From assembly GCF_024346715.1 (NCBI RefSeq), contig NZ_AP024852.1, forward strand, positions 1,116,001 to 1,180,000: DNA of 64,000 bases, given 5' to 3'. Shown piece by piece: positions 26,274-34,308 of the stretch. Under the pieces are notes generated by a model that was not told where the DNA came from, did no database searches, and saw only the letters and a list, made by a program, of their open reading frames with translations. Both the position numbers and the translations under genes were made by a program. How positions within the stretch are numbered: the first letter of the stretch is position 1; the number at the start of each line of letters is the position of its first letter. Source of the stretch: Photobacterium swingsii. GTDB lineage: Bacteria; Pseudomonadota; Gammaproteobacteria; Enterobacterales; Vibrionaceae.

Positions 26274-26810
26274 ATGATCAGGAGCGATCGCTTACTCTAC
26301 GACATTGCCCCAGAAGGCTTTGGTGAACGTCATTGTGAATCTTGGGATACTTGGCGCGTGCGAGCACATACCATGCTGCCACAGTTTCCTGATGAAGTAT
26401 TAGAGCAATGGTTATACCGTCATTGGAAAGGGGTATTGTGTAATTGGGGGTGGCTAGATTTCAACGCGATGAGTTTTACTAAGCAGTCATGGAGCAGTGA
26501 TAAGGTTTTATCTGAGATCTGTACACCACATGATGATGTGATAGATAAACTCTCACGTCGAATGAGTAACCCTATTTTTCAGCGCAGCTGGCTTGTGCAG
26601 AATATGCAAGATACAGGAACTTGGCCTGTCGCACCGATTGTGCTTGAGTATGAGCGCGATTTATACGCAACCAATGGTCGTGTACTGAAAGCGCCATTTA
26701 ACTTGCTGGAAGGGCATCACCGTTTCGCCTATTTAAAGAACTTATCTGAGAATAATGAGTTTATTCAAGATAAGCATGAAATATGGGTCGCTAAGATCCC
26801 TGTGCATTAA
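26274..26810 (+). CDS. Hypothetical protein with a ParB/sulfiredoxin-like EGHHR motif
   Basis: A 178-aa cytoplasmic protein unlike any family I can name with confidence. It is Trp-rich (ESWDTWRVRAH and HWKGVLCNWGWLDF). Near the C-terminus, APFNLLEGHHRFAYLKNL resembles the (D/E)G-x-HR segment of ParB/sulfiredoxin-like folds, but the preceding beta strands are not clear. An AAGGAGAG site precedes the ATG. It is a monocistronic unit between an AT-rich gap and a bidirectional terminator, possibly accessory. Confidence 0.65.
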   Translation: MIRSDRLLYDIAPEGFGERHCESWDTWRVRAHTMLPQFPDEVLEQWLYRHWKGVLCNWGWLDFNAMSFTKQSWSSDKVLSEICTPHDDVIDKLSRRMSNPIFQRSWLVQNMQDTGTWPVAPIVLEYERDLYATNGRVLKAPFNLLEGHHRFAYLKNLSENNEFIQDKHEIWVAKIPVH

Positions 26811-26849
26811 AGCGCGAATCTTGTTCAGAACGGGATACACAGTCTATTT

Positions 26850-26878
26850 AAAAAGGCCGATTATTCGGCCTTTTTTTC
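26850..26878. terminator. Bidirectional terminator
   Basis: AAAGGCCGA and TCGGCCTTT pair around TTAT, with runs of A before and T after. It serves the convergent genes ending at 26810 and 26903. Confidence 0.9.
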
Positions 26879-26902
26879 GGGAGTAATTTAACCGAAAGTC
26901 TT

Positions 26903-27292
26903 TTATTCAAACTCCCATTTCACACCTATGCTCATCTCACCGTCTTGGTTCGATTGCATGTGAGTTTCTATACCTTGGCCCGGAAATTGGGTGATATAAC
27001 ATGCGCTATCATTTTTTTTCTGTTGGCTATGTTTAGTACTTAGTTGATCTTGTGTGATGTATACGCAGTCATCACCACTGAGCTGTTGCTGCGTTGGTGT
27101 CGTGCTGGTTGAATACGCAGAAGGTTGCCAGTCTGTGGATTCTGCGGCTAGCGTCTGATTACTTAACGCGACAAGCTCTGTGGGTTTTACGATTGTAGCT
27201 TGGCTGTTTAGCTCTGTTAGGAATGTTTCACCAGCAAAAGTGGGGCAAGCTGATAACGTTAAATACAAGGCTAATAAAGAGTGTGTTTTCAT
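26903..27292 (-). CDS. Secreted hypothetical protein
   Basis: A 129-aa protein with a signal peptide (MKTHSLLALYLTLSACPTFA, cleavage after FAG-like). The mature part is Gln/Ser/Thr-rich with two Cys (DDCVYITQ and SACYITQFPGQG) that could form a disulfide. The two CVYITQ/CYITQ segments look like short internal repeats about 25 residues apart. No family recognised. It lies 102 bp downstream of the peptidase gene in the same direction. Confidence 0.6.
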   Translation of the reverse strand: MKTHSLLALYLTLSACPTFAGETFLTELNSQATIVKPTELVALSNQTLAAESTDWQPSAYSTSTTPTQQQLSGDDCVYITQDQLSTKHSQQKKNDSACYITQFPGQGIETHMQSNQDGEMSIGVKWEFE

Positions 27293-27394
27293 GAATGATC
27301 CTTTGGCTTATTTTATTTGGTTAATGATGCCAGTGAGTCGATGCGGTTAAGCGGCACTAACACTTCTGTGTCGTTGCTTCTTTATTGCTCGATA

Positions 27395-28597
27395 TTATTT
27401 TTTGTAATAAATAATAATGTCTTTTTGTTTACCTTTCCGAAGAACGGTTAAATTCAATCTTTTACTTCGGCTGATATACAAATGATTAGATTGGTCGAGA
27501 TAGATGTTGCAGTAATCATTTTGAGAGAAAATAGACTTATTCGAACCATTAATAGCGATGATCTGATCGCCATTCTTCAGCCCTGCTTGATGAGCGAGCA
27601 TCCCTTCAGCAACATGTGACGTTAATAGCTTTCCATCTGGTGCTAAATCTAGGTTGAAGCCATATCTGGGTAATGAAAACCCATCTTCTTCTTTACTAAT
27701 GGGCTTGAGCCAAAGCACTCGAGACGGGAAGTCAATAATGGTTTTAAAGTAACTGAGAAAGCCGACACCAGCGAGAGATATCCCTTTTTTCGCTTTAACT
27801 GTTACCGTCGTATCGTTTAGCACAATACGGCCAATGCTCATGTTGCTTAACGTATAGTCATGCATCTTATATTCTTTTAAGCCGTACATGCCAAGTGCTT
27901 TGATTGTGTAGCTACTGTCCGGTTTATATCCGAGCCCATCTAATACCGATAGCATTTCAGGGTGATTGAAAGTAATGCCGTTATCTTTGCCAGTATCAAT
28001 GCCAAGAAGAAGATCACCAAACTGATGGAATATTGCGACTTGAGGTGCATCATTATTATAGAAAGAGAAGCCGATGGGATTATAACCTTCTGATATTGGG
28101 TTCCCTTTGTAGGAATCACTCAAGGTAATTTCTTTTTTTTGATAATCGATAGCCACTGCAGAGTGGCGTAGTAAGTTATACCCAAGTATTCCATCAAGCT
28201 TAAAACATGACATTGGAAAATCTTTTAGTGTATCTAGTGCTGCAAAGTCGAAATTTGTAAAAGAGACATCGCCTATATGCAGATCTGGCCCTTTATACAA
28301 TTCTGATTCGCGCTCTTCACCACTAATGTCATGAAACTTCATGGTGTAACTGCGTTTATTTAGACCGAGCTCTTTAATGGCTTGATTGCTGAGTACGTTT
28401 GCAGCGCCTGTATCAAACATGAAATGGTAGTTTTTGCCCTTAATCGGTAAAGAAACAATCATCATGTTATTAACGAGTTTAAAGGGGAGAGTGACAGAGT
28501 ATTGGGCTTTTGATATTTCACCGGAATCCAGAATAGAAGCATAGGCCGCTAAAGGTGTGATGAATGTAATAGCTAACAATAAAGTGAGTATTTTCAT
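27395..28597 (-). CDS. Secreted bilobed aspartyl peptidase with C-terminal PDZ domain
   Basis: With ATG 28597 the protein has 400 aa and a signal peptide (MKILTLLLAITFITPLAAYA); the longer upstream frame is not supported. The N-terminal lobe has FDTGAANVLSNQAIKELGL (Asp-Thr-Gly). A second DTG occurs in LGIDTGKDNGITF, as in two-lobed pepsin-like or duplicated retropepsin-like proteins. The C-terminus (about 305-400) is PDZ-like: GMLAHQAGLKNGDQIIAING. It is likely periplasmic or outer-membrane associated. Proteolysis is inferred, and the substrate is unknown. It is divergent from the gene at 28754 over a perfect palindrome. Confidence 0.75.
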   Translation of the reverse strand: MKILTLLLAITFITPLAAYASILDSGEISKAQYSVTLPFKLVNNMMIVSLPIKGKNYHFMFDTGAANVLSNQAIKELGLNKRSYTMKFHDISGEERESELYKGPDLHIGDVSFTNFDFAALDTLKDFPMSCFKLDGILGYNLLRHSAVAIDYQKKEITLSDSYKGNPISEGYNPIGFSFYNNDAPQVAIFHQFGDLLLGIDTGKDNGITFNHPEMLSVLDGLGYKPDSSYTIKALGMYGLKEYKMHDYTLSNMSIGRIVLNDTTVTVKAKKGISLAGVGFLSYFKTIIDFPSRVLWLKPISKEEDGFSLPRYGFNLDLAPDGKLLTSHVAEGMLAHQAGLKNGDQIIAINGSNKSIFSQNDYCNIYLDQSNHLYISRSKRLNLTVLRKGKQKDIIIYYKK

Positions 28598-28660
28598 AGG
28601 GCAATCTTTGGTTCTTCTTACTTGTTTATTTATTAGGCTAATAATTAGCGTCACTTCAGT

Positions 28661-28697
28661 CAATAAAAACTTATCGTTTTGCGATAAGTTTTTATTG
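28661..28697. repeat. Perfect 37-bp palindrome between divergent genes
   Basis: Arms of 16 bp (CAATAAAAACTTATCG and its exact complement) flank TTTTG. It is AT-rich, unlike the terminators in this window, and lies 64 bp upstream of the peptidase start and 57 bp upstream of the membrane-protein/HTH operon. It is a good candidate operator, perhaps for the HTH protein at 29288, though a cruciform or mRNA hairpin is also possible. Confidence 0.75.
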
Positions 28698-28753
28698 TTA
28701 TTTGATATTCTTCTTGTAAGATAAACGCAAATTATGTTGGTGTTAGGTGTATT

Positions 28754-29287
28754 ATGTCGCAACTCTCGATAAGCAGATTTAGCCGCAAGTTACTTATTTT
28801 ATTCTGGTTTTCTTTAATATTTGTTGCGGTATTGAATACTGCATTTTGGTTCATTCCTACTTTAGTGGGTGAGTCCTTTGATTGGCTGACCGTTACATTT
28901 CCTGTCGAGGTGACTTTACCCTTACCTGTGATGCGTTCTTTACTAGGGTTTATCCCAAGTATGTTTTCACCCTTTTTGACTATGGCATTGTTGTGGCAAC
29001 TTATTGTTTTATTTCGTCTATACGAGCAAGGTGCAATTTTCGAGCGTAAAAATGTAGATTGCTATAAGAAGCTAAGTTACCTTTTGATCGCCTCTCCATT
29101 TGCCAGCATTTTTAGTGATGTGCTCGTGAGCTTAGCTTTAACGCTTGATGATAAAGGCTTTAAATTATCAACAGAGGCCAACGATGCGGATATTACTATG
29201 ATGGTGATAGGCCTGATCGTACGGGTTATTGCGGTGGTTATGGAAAGGGCGGTAGAGCTCCATGAAGAAAGTGAGCTAACAATCTAA
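28754..29287 (+). CDS. DUF2975-like membrane protein
   Basis: A 177-aa protein with four hydrophobic segments (about 12-35, 60-85, 105-128, 140-162). The arrangement of four helices, the segment LFRLYEQGAIFERKNVDCYKKL after helix 2, and an adjacent small HTH gene are typical of the DUF2975/YozG-type pair found in many bacteria. Its role is unknown, perhaps membrane signalling that controls the HTH regulator. The stop is followed at once by the next ATG, so translation is coupled. Confidence 0.75.
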   Translation: MSQLSISRFSRKLLILFWFSLIFVAVLNTAFWFIPTLVGESFDWLTVTFPVEVTLPLPVMRSLLGFIPSMFSPFLTMALLWQLIVLFRLYEQGAIFERKNVDCYKKLSYLLIASPFASIFSDVLVSLALTLDDKGFKLSTEANDADITMMVIGLIVRVIAVVMERAVELHEESELTI

Positions 29288-29506
29288 ATGGCGATAATAA
29301 TTAATCTGGATGTCATGCTAGCGAAAAGGAAAATGCGTGCAAATGAACTGGCGAAACGCATAGGTATCACTGAGCAAAACTTGTCAGTTCTTAAAAATGG
29401 GCGTGCTAAAGCGGTAAAACTTGCAACGCTTGAGGCCATCTGTTTTCACTTAGATTGCCAGCCTGGTGATATTTTAGAATATGTGCCTGACAAGCTGGAG
29501 GAGTAG
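29288..29506 (+). CDS. Cro/C1-type helix-turn-helix regulator
   Basis: A 72-aa XRE-family DNA-binding domain: MLAKRKMRANELAKRIGITEQNLSVLKNGRAKAVKLATLEAICFHLDCQPGDILEY. The helix-turn-helix is about residues 19-40, and the end matches the YozG/DUF2975-partner subgroup. It has no effector domain. It begins directly after the stop of the membrane protein gene. The palindrome at 28661-28697 upstream of the operon is a plausible binding site (inference). Confidence 0.9.
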   Translation: MAIIINLDVMLAKRKMRANELAKRIGITEQNLSVLKNGRAKAVKLATLEAICFHLDCQPGDILEYVPDKLEE

Positions 29507-29573
29507 GGAGAGCTGGTGCTTTTATACAATGCTATTTGTTTCTCTCCTGAGCATTTTCGATTAAGCATTTTAC

Positions 29574-29601
29574 AAAAAATAGCCCCTGATATTCAGGGGC
29601 T
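29574..29601 (-). terminator. Minus-strand terminator of a 34-aa gene
   Basis: On the minus strand AGCCCCTGA and TCAGGGGCT pair around ATA and run into ATTTTTT. On the plus strand no T run follows. The terminator therefore belongs to a minus-strand gene, the short ORF at 29634-29738. Confidence 0.85.
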
Positions 29602-29633
29602 ACGAGGTTGTGCTGCATGTGTTATCGAATAAC

Positions 29634-29738
29634 TTATTTAGCACCGTTTGCTTCATCTTTCGCTTTGTGCGCTGGTGGCACATAGCCATGACGAACACGG
29701 GAAGGACTCGGGCGTGAGAAACAACCTGCTGGTCTCAT
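29634..29738 (-). CDS. 34-aa basic small protein
   Basis: ORF ATG 29738 to TAA 29634, peptide MRPAGCFSRPSPSRVRHG then YVPPAHKAKDEANGAK. It is Pro- and Arg-rich at the N-terminus with a single Cys, and Lys/Ala-rich at the end. A GAGAG site lies 7 bp upstream and a strong terminator 33 bp downstream on the same strand, so I think it is a real gene even though it is very short. The longer frame that extends to 30113 is unlikely. No family recognised. Confidence 0.6.
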   Translation of the reverse strand: MRPAGCFSRPSPSRVRHGYVPPAHKAKDEANGAK

Positions 29739-30019
29739 AGTTAACTCTCGACTTCTACTTTCGGAACGGGAACGGAATGAGAAAAGGCAGAAAAAGCCAG
29801 GAAAAACCCTTAATGCCACTCTCAATCTTGATAGTAGCGTTATTAGGTAGTGGTAGGTACTTGAATTACACAGAAAAACAGTGATGTGAAAAGTTAATCT
29901 ATTGAGTCTTTTTTTATGCTTTTTTGTTATTAAAAGTAAGCTGAGACACGCACAAATTGTGCCATGCTTAATAGTGCTGGATAAAAATAGTCTAGCGCCG
30001 TTTAACATTGGAGGGTTGA

Positions 30020-30184
30020 ATGAAACATAGACGTGTATCGAACAAGCGCATGAAGCAATTGTTAGCAGAAGCGGGTATCGGCCAAGATAACCAAGAAAAT
30101 GAAGAACAAGCATTGCTGGAGAAAAAACAGCAGTCCGTCAGTCCAGATAAACAACTATTAGACATTGACAGCCAAAATAAATAG
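30020..30184 (+). CDS. 54-aa hydrophilic small protein
   Basis: ATG 30020 has an excellent ribosome site (GGAGGG, 4-5 bp) and the gene ends at TAG 30184, followed by a terminator. The peptide starts MKHRRVSNKRMKQLLAEAG and ends DKQLLDIDSQNK: a basic N-terminus, then Glu/Gln-rich. It is probably cytoplasmic, possibly nucleic-acid binding by charge (weak inference). It is divergent from the 34-aa gene. Confidence 0.75.
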   Translation: MKHRRVSNKRMKQLLAEAGIGQDNQENEEQALLEKKQQSVSPDKQLLDIDSQNK

Positions 30185-30201
30185 AACTGAGAATCATTAT
30201 T

Positions 30202-30228
30202 AAAAAGCGCCTAACAGGCGCTTTTTTT
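30202..30228 (+). terminator. Intrinsic terminator of the 54-aa gene
   Basis: AAAAAGCGCCT and AGGCGCTTTTTTT pair around AAC. Confidence 0.93.
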
Positions 30229-30635
30229 GTTTGTGATGTTATGTAATTGTGATCTTTGTTGCAGACTATGTTGTGTTCTGCTGCTAGTACTGGTGGAAAA
30301 TGCTGGTTATTTATTCAAAATAATAATTATTTATTCAAAAATGGGTCTTTTTTGGCTGATTTGGCGGATCTTACTTTGTTTTTGCTAAATAGCGGATATT
30401 TAGTCTAATGGGAATCTTTCATGCGAAACATATCACTGCCTGTTCAGCTGTTATTAAGAATAATGCGGCTTTTTGTGATAGTTTTGTGGCAAATTACTTC
30501 AATGCCTGTTAGTGTTTTGAGCAATTCTTCGGTTTGATTTACATTGTTTAGGATTAACGGTGTGAATATTGCGTAACACTAGTCGCCTACCGAAGAACGT
30601 CATGGACGCAACGATAGAATGTATTGGAGTTATGC
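30229..30635. other. Upstream region of oppA
   Basis: AT-rich, no gene seen. A 14-bp direct repeat TTATTTATTCAAAA occurs at 30307-30320 and 30327-30340, two turns of helix apart, which may be a regulator site. The oppA promoter must lie here, but I could not place it with confidence. Confidence 0.4.
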
Positions 30636-32270
30636 ATGTATAAGAATAAAATCACTCAGGCGTTATTAGTAAGTGCTGGTCTGGCTGTTTCAGCCGCTTC
30701 TTTTTCAGCACTAGCAGCAGAAGTTCCTGAGGGTGTAAAGCTGGCAGCACAACAAGAGCTAGTTCGAGGTAATGGTACAGAGGTTGCTTCACTTGATCCC
30801 CACAAGACTGAAGGTGTACCAGAATCAAACGTTATTCGTGACCTACTTGAAGGCCTAGTTAACCAAGATGGTGAAGGTAATACCATCCCTGGTGCTGCCG
30901 AAAGTTGGGAAACAACCGATAACCGCACGTTCACATTCCACCTACGCAAAGATGCTAAATGGTCTAACGGTGATCCTGTTACCGCTGAAGATTTCGTTTA
31001 CAGCTTTAAGCGTGCTGTAGATCCTGCAACAGCATCGCCTTACTCATGGTACCTAGAAATGACGACCATGAAGAATGCTGAAAAAATTATTGCAGGTAAA
31101 GCAGACAAAGAATCGCTAGGCGTGACAGCAGTGGATCCGTACACGCTGAAGATTGAACTTGAGTCTGCAGTACCTTACTTTGTGAAAATGATGGGCCACA
31201 CAACGGTGAAGCCTGTAAATCGCAAAGTGGTTGAGAAGTATGGTGACGACTGGACTAAGCCTGAACACTTCGTAGGTAACGGCGCATTCGTGCTTGATAA
31301 GTGGGTAGTGAATGAGCGTATCGTACTGAAGCGTAATACTAAGTACTGGGATAACAAGAAAACTGTTATCAACCAAGTGACTTACTTACCAATCGAAAAC
31401 CAAGTCGCGGAAATGAACCGCTTCCTATCGGGTGAAATCGATATTACCAATGAGCTACCGAACGAGCACTTCCGTCGTCTGCAAAAACAACATGCAGAAG
31501 ATGTTCAAATTGTCGGTAACTTATGTTCTTACTACTACGGCTTCAATAACGCGAAAGCACCATTTGATGATTCACGTGTTCGCAAAGCTCTTTCTTACGC
31601 GATTGACCGTGATGTAGTAACGAAAGCACTATTGGGTCAAGGCCAAAAACCAGGTTATTTCCTTACACCTGAGATTACAGCCAACTTCAACCCTGTAACC
31701 CCAGCTTACGGCAAACTTACGCAAAAAGAGCGTAACGCTAAAGCGAAAGAACTGCTAGCAGAAGCGGGCTTTGATAACAGTAACCCACTTGAGTTTACGC
31801 TGCTTTACAACACATCTGAAAACCACAAGAAAATTGCTGTAGCAATCGCTTCTATGTGGAAGAAGAACCTAGGTGTAACAGCTAACCTTGAGAACCAAGA
31901 ATGGAAAACTTACCTAGACAACCGTCGTCAAGGTAACTTTGATGTGACTCGTGCGGGTTGGTGTGGTGACTACAATGAAGCATCAAGCTTCTTGTCATTA
32001 ATGCAAAGTAATAACAGTTCAAACGATCCTAAGTATCACAGCAAAGAATACGATGCAGTAATGCAGAAAGCATTGGCATCAACTTCGGACACAGAACGTG
32101 AAGCGCTTTATATTCAAGCTGAGAAACTTCTGGCTCGTGATATGCCAATTGCTCCTATCTACCAGTATGTTAAAGCACGTTTAGTTAACCCACATGTGGG
32201 TGGCGTGGCGATGAACAATGCTGAAGATAAACTCTTCTCTAAAGACATGTACATCATTGCTGACAAATAA
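30636..32270 (+). CDS. oppA: Oligopeptide ABC transporter substrate-binding protein OppA
   Basis: OppA is the periplasmic binding protein that delivers di- to pentapeptides to OppBCDF. The 544-aa protein has a signal peptide (ending ALAAEVP), the SBP_bac_5 region NGTEVASLDPHKTEGVPESN, YSFKRAVDPATASPYSW and the C-terminal APIYQYVKARLVNP. ATG 30636 is chosen for its GGAG site at 6 bp; a TTG 12 bp upstream is less likely. It is the first gene of oppABCDF. Confidence 0.95.
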   Translation: MYKNKITQALLVSAGLAVSAASFSALAAEVPEGVKLAAQQELVRGNGTEVASLDPHKTEGVPESNVIRDLLEGLVNQDGEGNTIPGAAESWETTDNRTFTFHLRKDAKWSNGDPVTAEDFVYSFKRAVDPATASPYSWYLEMTTMKNAEKIIAGKADKESLGVTAVDPYTLKIELESAVPYFVKMMGHTTVKPVNRKVVEKYGDDWTKPEHFVGNGAFVLDKWVVNERIVLKRNTKYWDNKKTVINQVTYLPIENQVAEMNRFLSGEIDITNELPNEHFRRLQKQHAEDVQIVGNLCSYYYGFNNAKAPFDDSRVRKALSYAIDRDVVTKALLGQGQKPGYFLTPEITANFNPVTPAYGKLTQKERNAKAKELLAEAGFDNSNPLEFTLLYNTSENHKKIAVAIASMWKKNLGVTANLENQEWKTYLDNRRQGNFDVTRAGWCGDYNEASSFLSLMQSNNSSNDPKYHSKEYDAVMQKALASTSDTEREALYIQAEKLLARDMPIAPIYQYVKARLVNPHVGGVAMNNAEDKLFSKDMYIIADK

Positions 32271-32291
32271 ACAGCAAGCATAATAAATAAA

Positions 32292-32317
32292 CACCACACC
32301 CAGGGCTGGGTGTGGTG
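32292..32317 (+). promoter_or_regulatory. Strong oppA-oppB intercistronic hairpin
   Basis: A perfect 11-bp stem (CACCACACCCA / TGGGTGTGGTG) with a GGGC loop lies 22 bp after oppA and has no T run. Such hairpins after binding-protein genes block 3'-exonucleases and keep oppA mRNA more abundant than the membrane-subunit mRNA. This role is inferred. Confidence 0.75.
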
Positions 32318-32349
32318 CCTTCTGTCACAGACTAAATTCGGTAGAAATT

Positions 32350-33270
32350 ATGATTAAACTAATTGCTAAAAGGATTTTAGAAGCAATACCAACCTTGTTG
32401 GTGTTAATCACTATCTCTTTTTTCCTAATGCGTTTTGCACCAGGTAACCCTTTCTCTTCAGAGCGCCCATTACCACCAGAAGTAATGGCTAACATTGAAG
32501 CGAAGTACGGCCTTGATAAGCCTGTATTTGAGCAATACACCACTTACTTGGGAAACGTATTACAAGGGGACTTCGGTCCGTCTTTTAAATATAAAGACTT
32601 CACAGTTAATGAATTAGTAAGTAAGGCATTACCTGTTTCTGCAAAGATTGGTTTCTTTGCCTTCATTTTTGCGGTTGTTATGGGGGTTACGGTCGGAACG
32701 GTGGCCGCCTTGAAGCATAATACTTGGATAGATTACACCATAATGTCCACCGCGATGGCGGGGGTCGTCATGCCCTCCTTTATCCTCGCTCCCGTCTTGA
32801 TCTACATTTTTGCGATTAATCTTGGTTGGCTACCTGCTGGTGGTTGGCAAGATGGCTCACTGAAATTCATGCTGTTACCTATGTTTGGTATGTCACTACT
32901 TTACGTTGCCACTTTTGCTCGTATTACCCGTGGTAGCATGATTGAAACACTAAACAGTAACTTTATTCGTACTGCTCGTGCGAAAGGCCTAAGTTACCCA
33001 TACATTATTGTAAAACACGCGCTTAAACCTGCACTTCTTCCTGTTGTGTCATACATGGGTCCTGCGTTTGTCGGCATCATCACAGGTTCGGTCGTTATCG
33101 AAACCATCTTTGGTCTACCTGGTATTGGTAAGCTTTTTGTGAATGCAGCCTTCAACCGTGATTACTCATTGGTACTGGGTGTGACCATCCTAATTGGTAC
33201 CTTGACTATTATCTTCAACGCTATCGTTGATATCGTACTGGCGTACATTGATCCGAAAATTCGTTACTAG
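32350..33270 (+). CDS. oppB: Oligopeptide ABC transporter permease OppB
   Basis: A 306-aa inner-membrane permease with six helices, the N-terminal helix LEAIPTLLVLITISFFLMRF and the EAA loop (TARAKGLSYPYIIVKHALKPALLP) that contacts the ATPases. It is in the order oppA-B-C-D-F and is followed by oppC after 12 bp. Confidence 0.96.
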   Translation: MIKLIAKRILEAIPTLLVLITISFFLMRFAPGNPFSSERPLPPEVMANIEAKYGLDKPVFEQYTTYLGNVLQGDFGPSFKYKDFTVNELVSKALPVSAKIGFFAFIFAVVMGVTVGTVAALKHNTWIDYTIMSTAMAGVVMPSFILAPVLIYIFAINLGWLPAGGWQDGSLKFMLLPMFGMSLLYVATFARITRGSMIETLNSNFIRTARAKGLSYPYIIVKHALKPALLPVVSYMGPAFVGIITGSVVIETIFGLPGIGKLFVNAAFNRDYSLVLGVTILIGTLTIIFNAIVDIVLAYIDPKIRY

Positions 33271-33282
33271 GAGAACAACAAG

Positions 33283-34197
33283 ATGATGTTAGTTAAAAAG
33301 GAAAGCGTTGACGCTATCGAGAAGTTCTCCGATCAGCTAGAAATTGAAGGTCGTAGTTTGTGGCAAGATGCCCGTACTCGATTCAAGCGTAATAAAGCGG
33401 CAATGGTGAGTTTAGCCATTCTCACGTTAATCACGTTAGCAGTTGTTTTTGGCCCTATGTTCAGCCAATACGCCTTTGATGACACCGATTGGTATGCACT
33501 CCATGCAGCACCAAGCCTAGGCGCAGAAGGGCACTTTTTTGGTACTGATAGCTTAGGCCGAGATTTATACACTCGTACTTTAGTTGGTGGTCGAATCTCA
33601 CTGATGGTGGGTATTCTAGGGGCATTAGTTGCTGTTGTGATTGGTACACTTTATGGCGCCACATCTGGCTTTATTGGTGGCCGTACTGACCGCGTAATGA
33701 TGCGTATCTTGGAAGTCTTGTACTCCATTCCGTTTATGTTCTTTGTTATCGTACTTGTGACCTTCTTTGGTCGAAATATCATGCTGATTTTTGTCGCCAT
33801 TGGTGCGATATCTTGGCTCGATATGGCGCGGATTGTGCGTGGACAGACACTATCATTACGTAGCAAAGAATTTATTGAAGCCGCAGAAGTATGTGGTGTC
33901 AGCCGCTGGAAAATCATTACTCGTCACATTGTGCCTAATGTTCTAGGTATTGTTGCGGTTTACTCAACATTGCTAGTGCCATCAATGATCCTGACTGAAT
34001 CATTCCTTAGCTTCCTTGGCCTGGGTGTACAAGAGCCAATGACAAGCTGGGGGGCATTATTGCAAGAAGGTTCTCAAACCATGGAAGTTGCTATCTGGCA
34101 ACTGTTGTTCCCGGCTGCATTTATGGTCGTAACTTTGTTCTGTTTTAACTATGTCGGTGATGGTCTGCGTGATGCGCTTGATCCGAAAGACAGATAA
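33283..34197 (+). CDS. oppC: Oligopeptide ABC transporter permease OppC
   Basis: A 304-aa permease, partner of OppB. It has the extended cytoplasmic N-terminus seen in OppC (LWQDARTRFKRNKAAMVSL), the FFGTDSLGRDLYTRTLVGGR region and the EAA loop (EAAEVCGVSRWKIITRHIVPN). The start may be 33283 or the adjacent ATG 33286. It lies 12 bp after oppB and 112 bp before oppD. Confidence 0.96.
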   Translation: MMLVKKESVDAIEKFSDQLEIEGRSLWQDARTRFKRNKAAMVSLAILTLITLAVVFGPMFSQYAFDDTDWYALHAAPSLGAEGHFFGTDSLGRDLYTRTLVGGRISLMVGILGALVAVVIGTLYGATSGFIGGRTDRVMMRILEVLYSIPFMFFVIVLVTFFGRNIMLIFVAIGAISWLDMARIVRGQTLSLRSKEFIEAAEVCGVSRWKIITRHIVPNVLGIVAVYSTLLVPSMILTESFLSFLGLGVQEPMTSWGALLQEGSQTMEVAIWQLLFPAAFMVVTLFCFNYVGDGLRDALDPKDR

Positions 34198-34308
34198 CAA
34201 TAGCACCTGTTAGCAGGTACAGAACAAATTAAAGGATATATTGCAATTGTTTAGCGCAGCCCTACCAAGCAACACTGCGCTGAACCATTGCAAATAAGGA
34301 AGGAAGCA

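Noticed and set aside
28661..28697. Intrinsic terminator reading of the palindrome
   Set aside because: It lies between divergent start sites, not after a gene end, and the stem is AT-rich.
29739..30113. Upstream extension of the 34-aa gene to a 159-aa minus-strand frame
   Set aside because: The extension overlaps the 54-aa gene on the other strand, has odd Phe/Leu/Ser-rich composition and lacks a ribosome site. The GAGAG site favours the short form.
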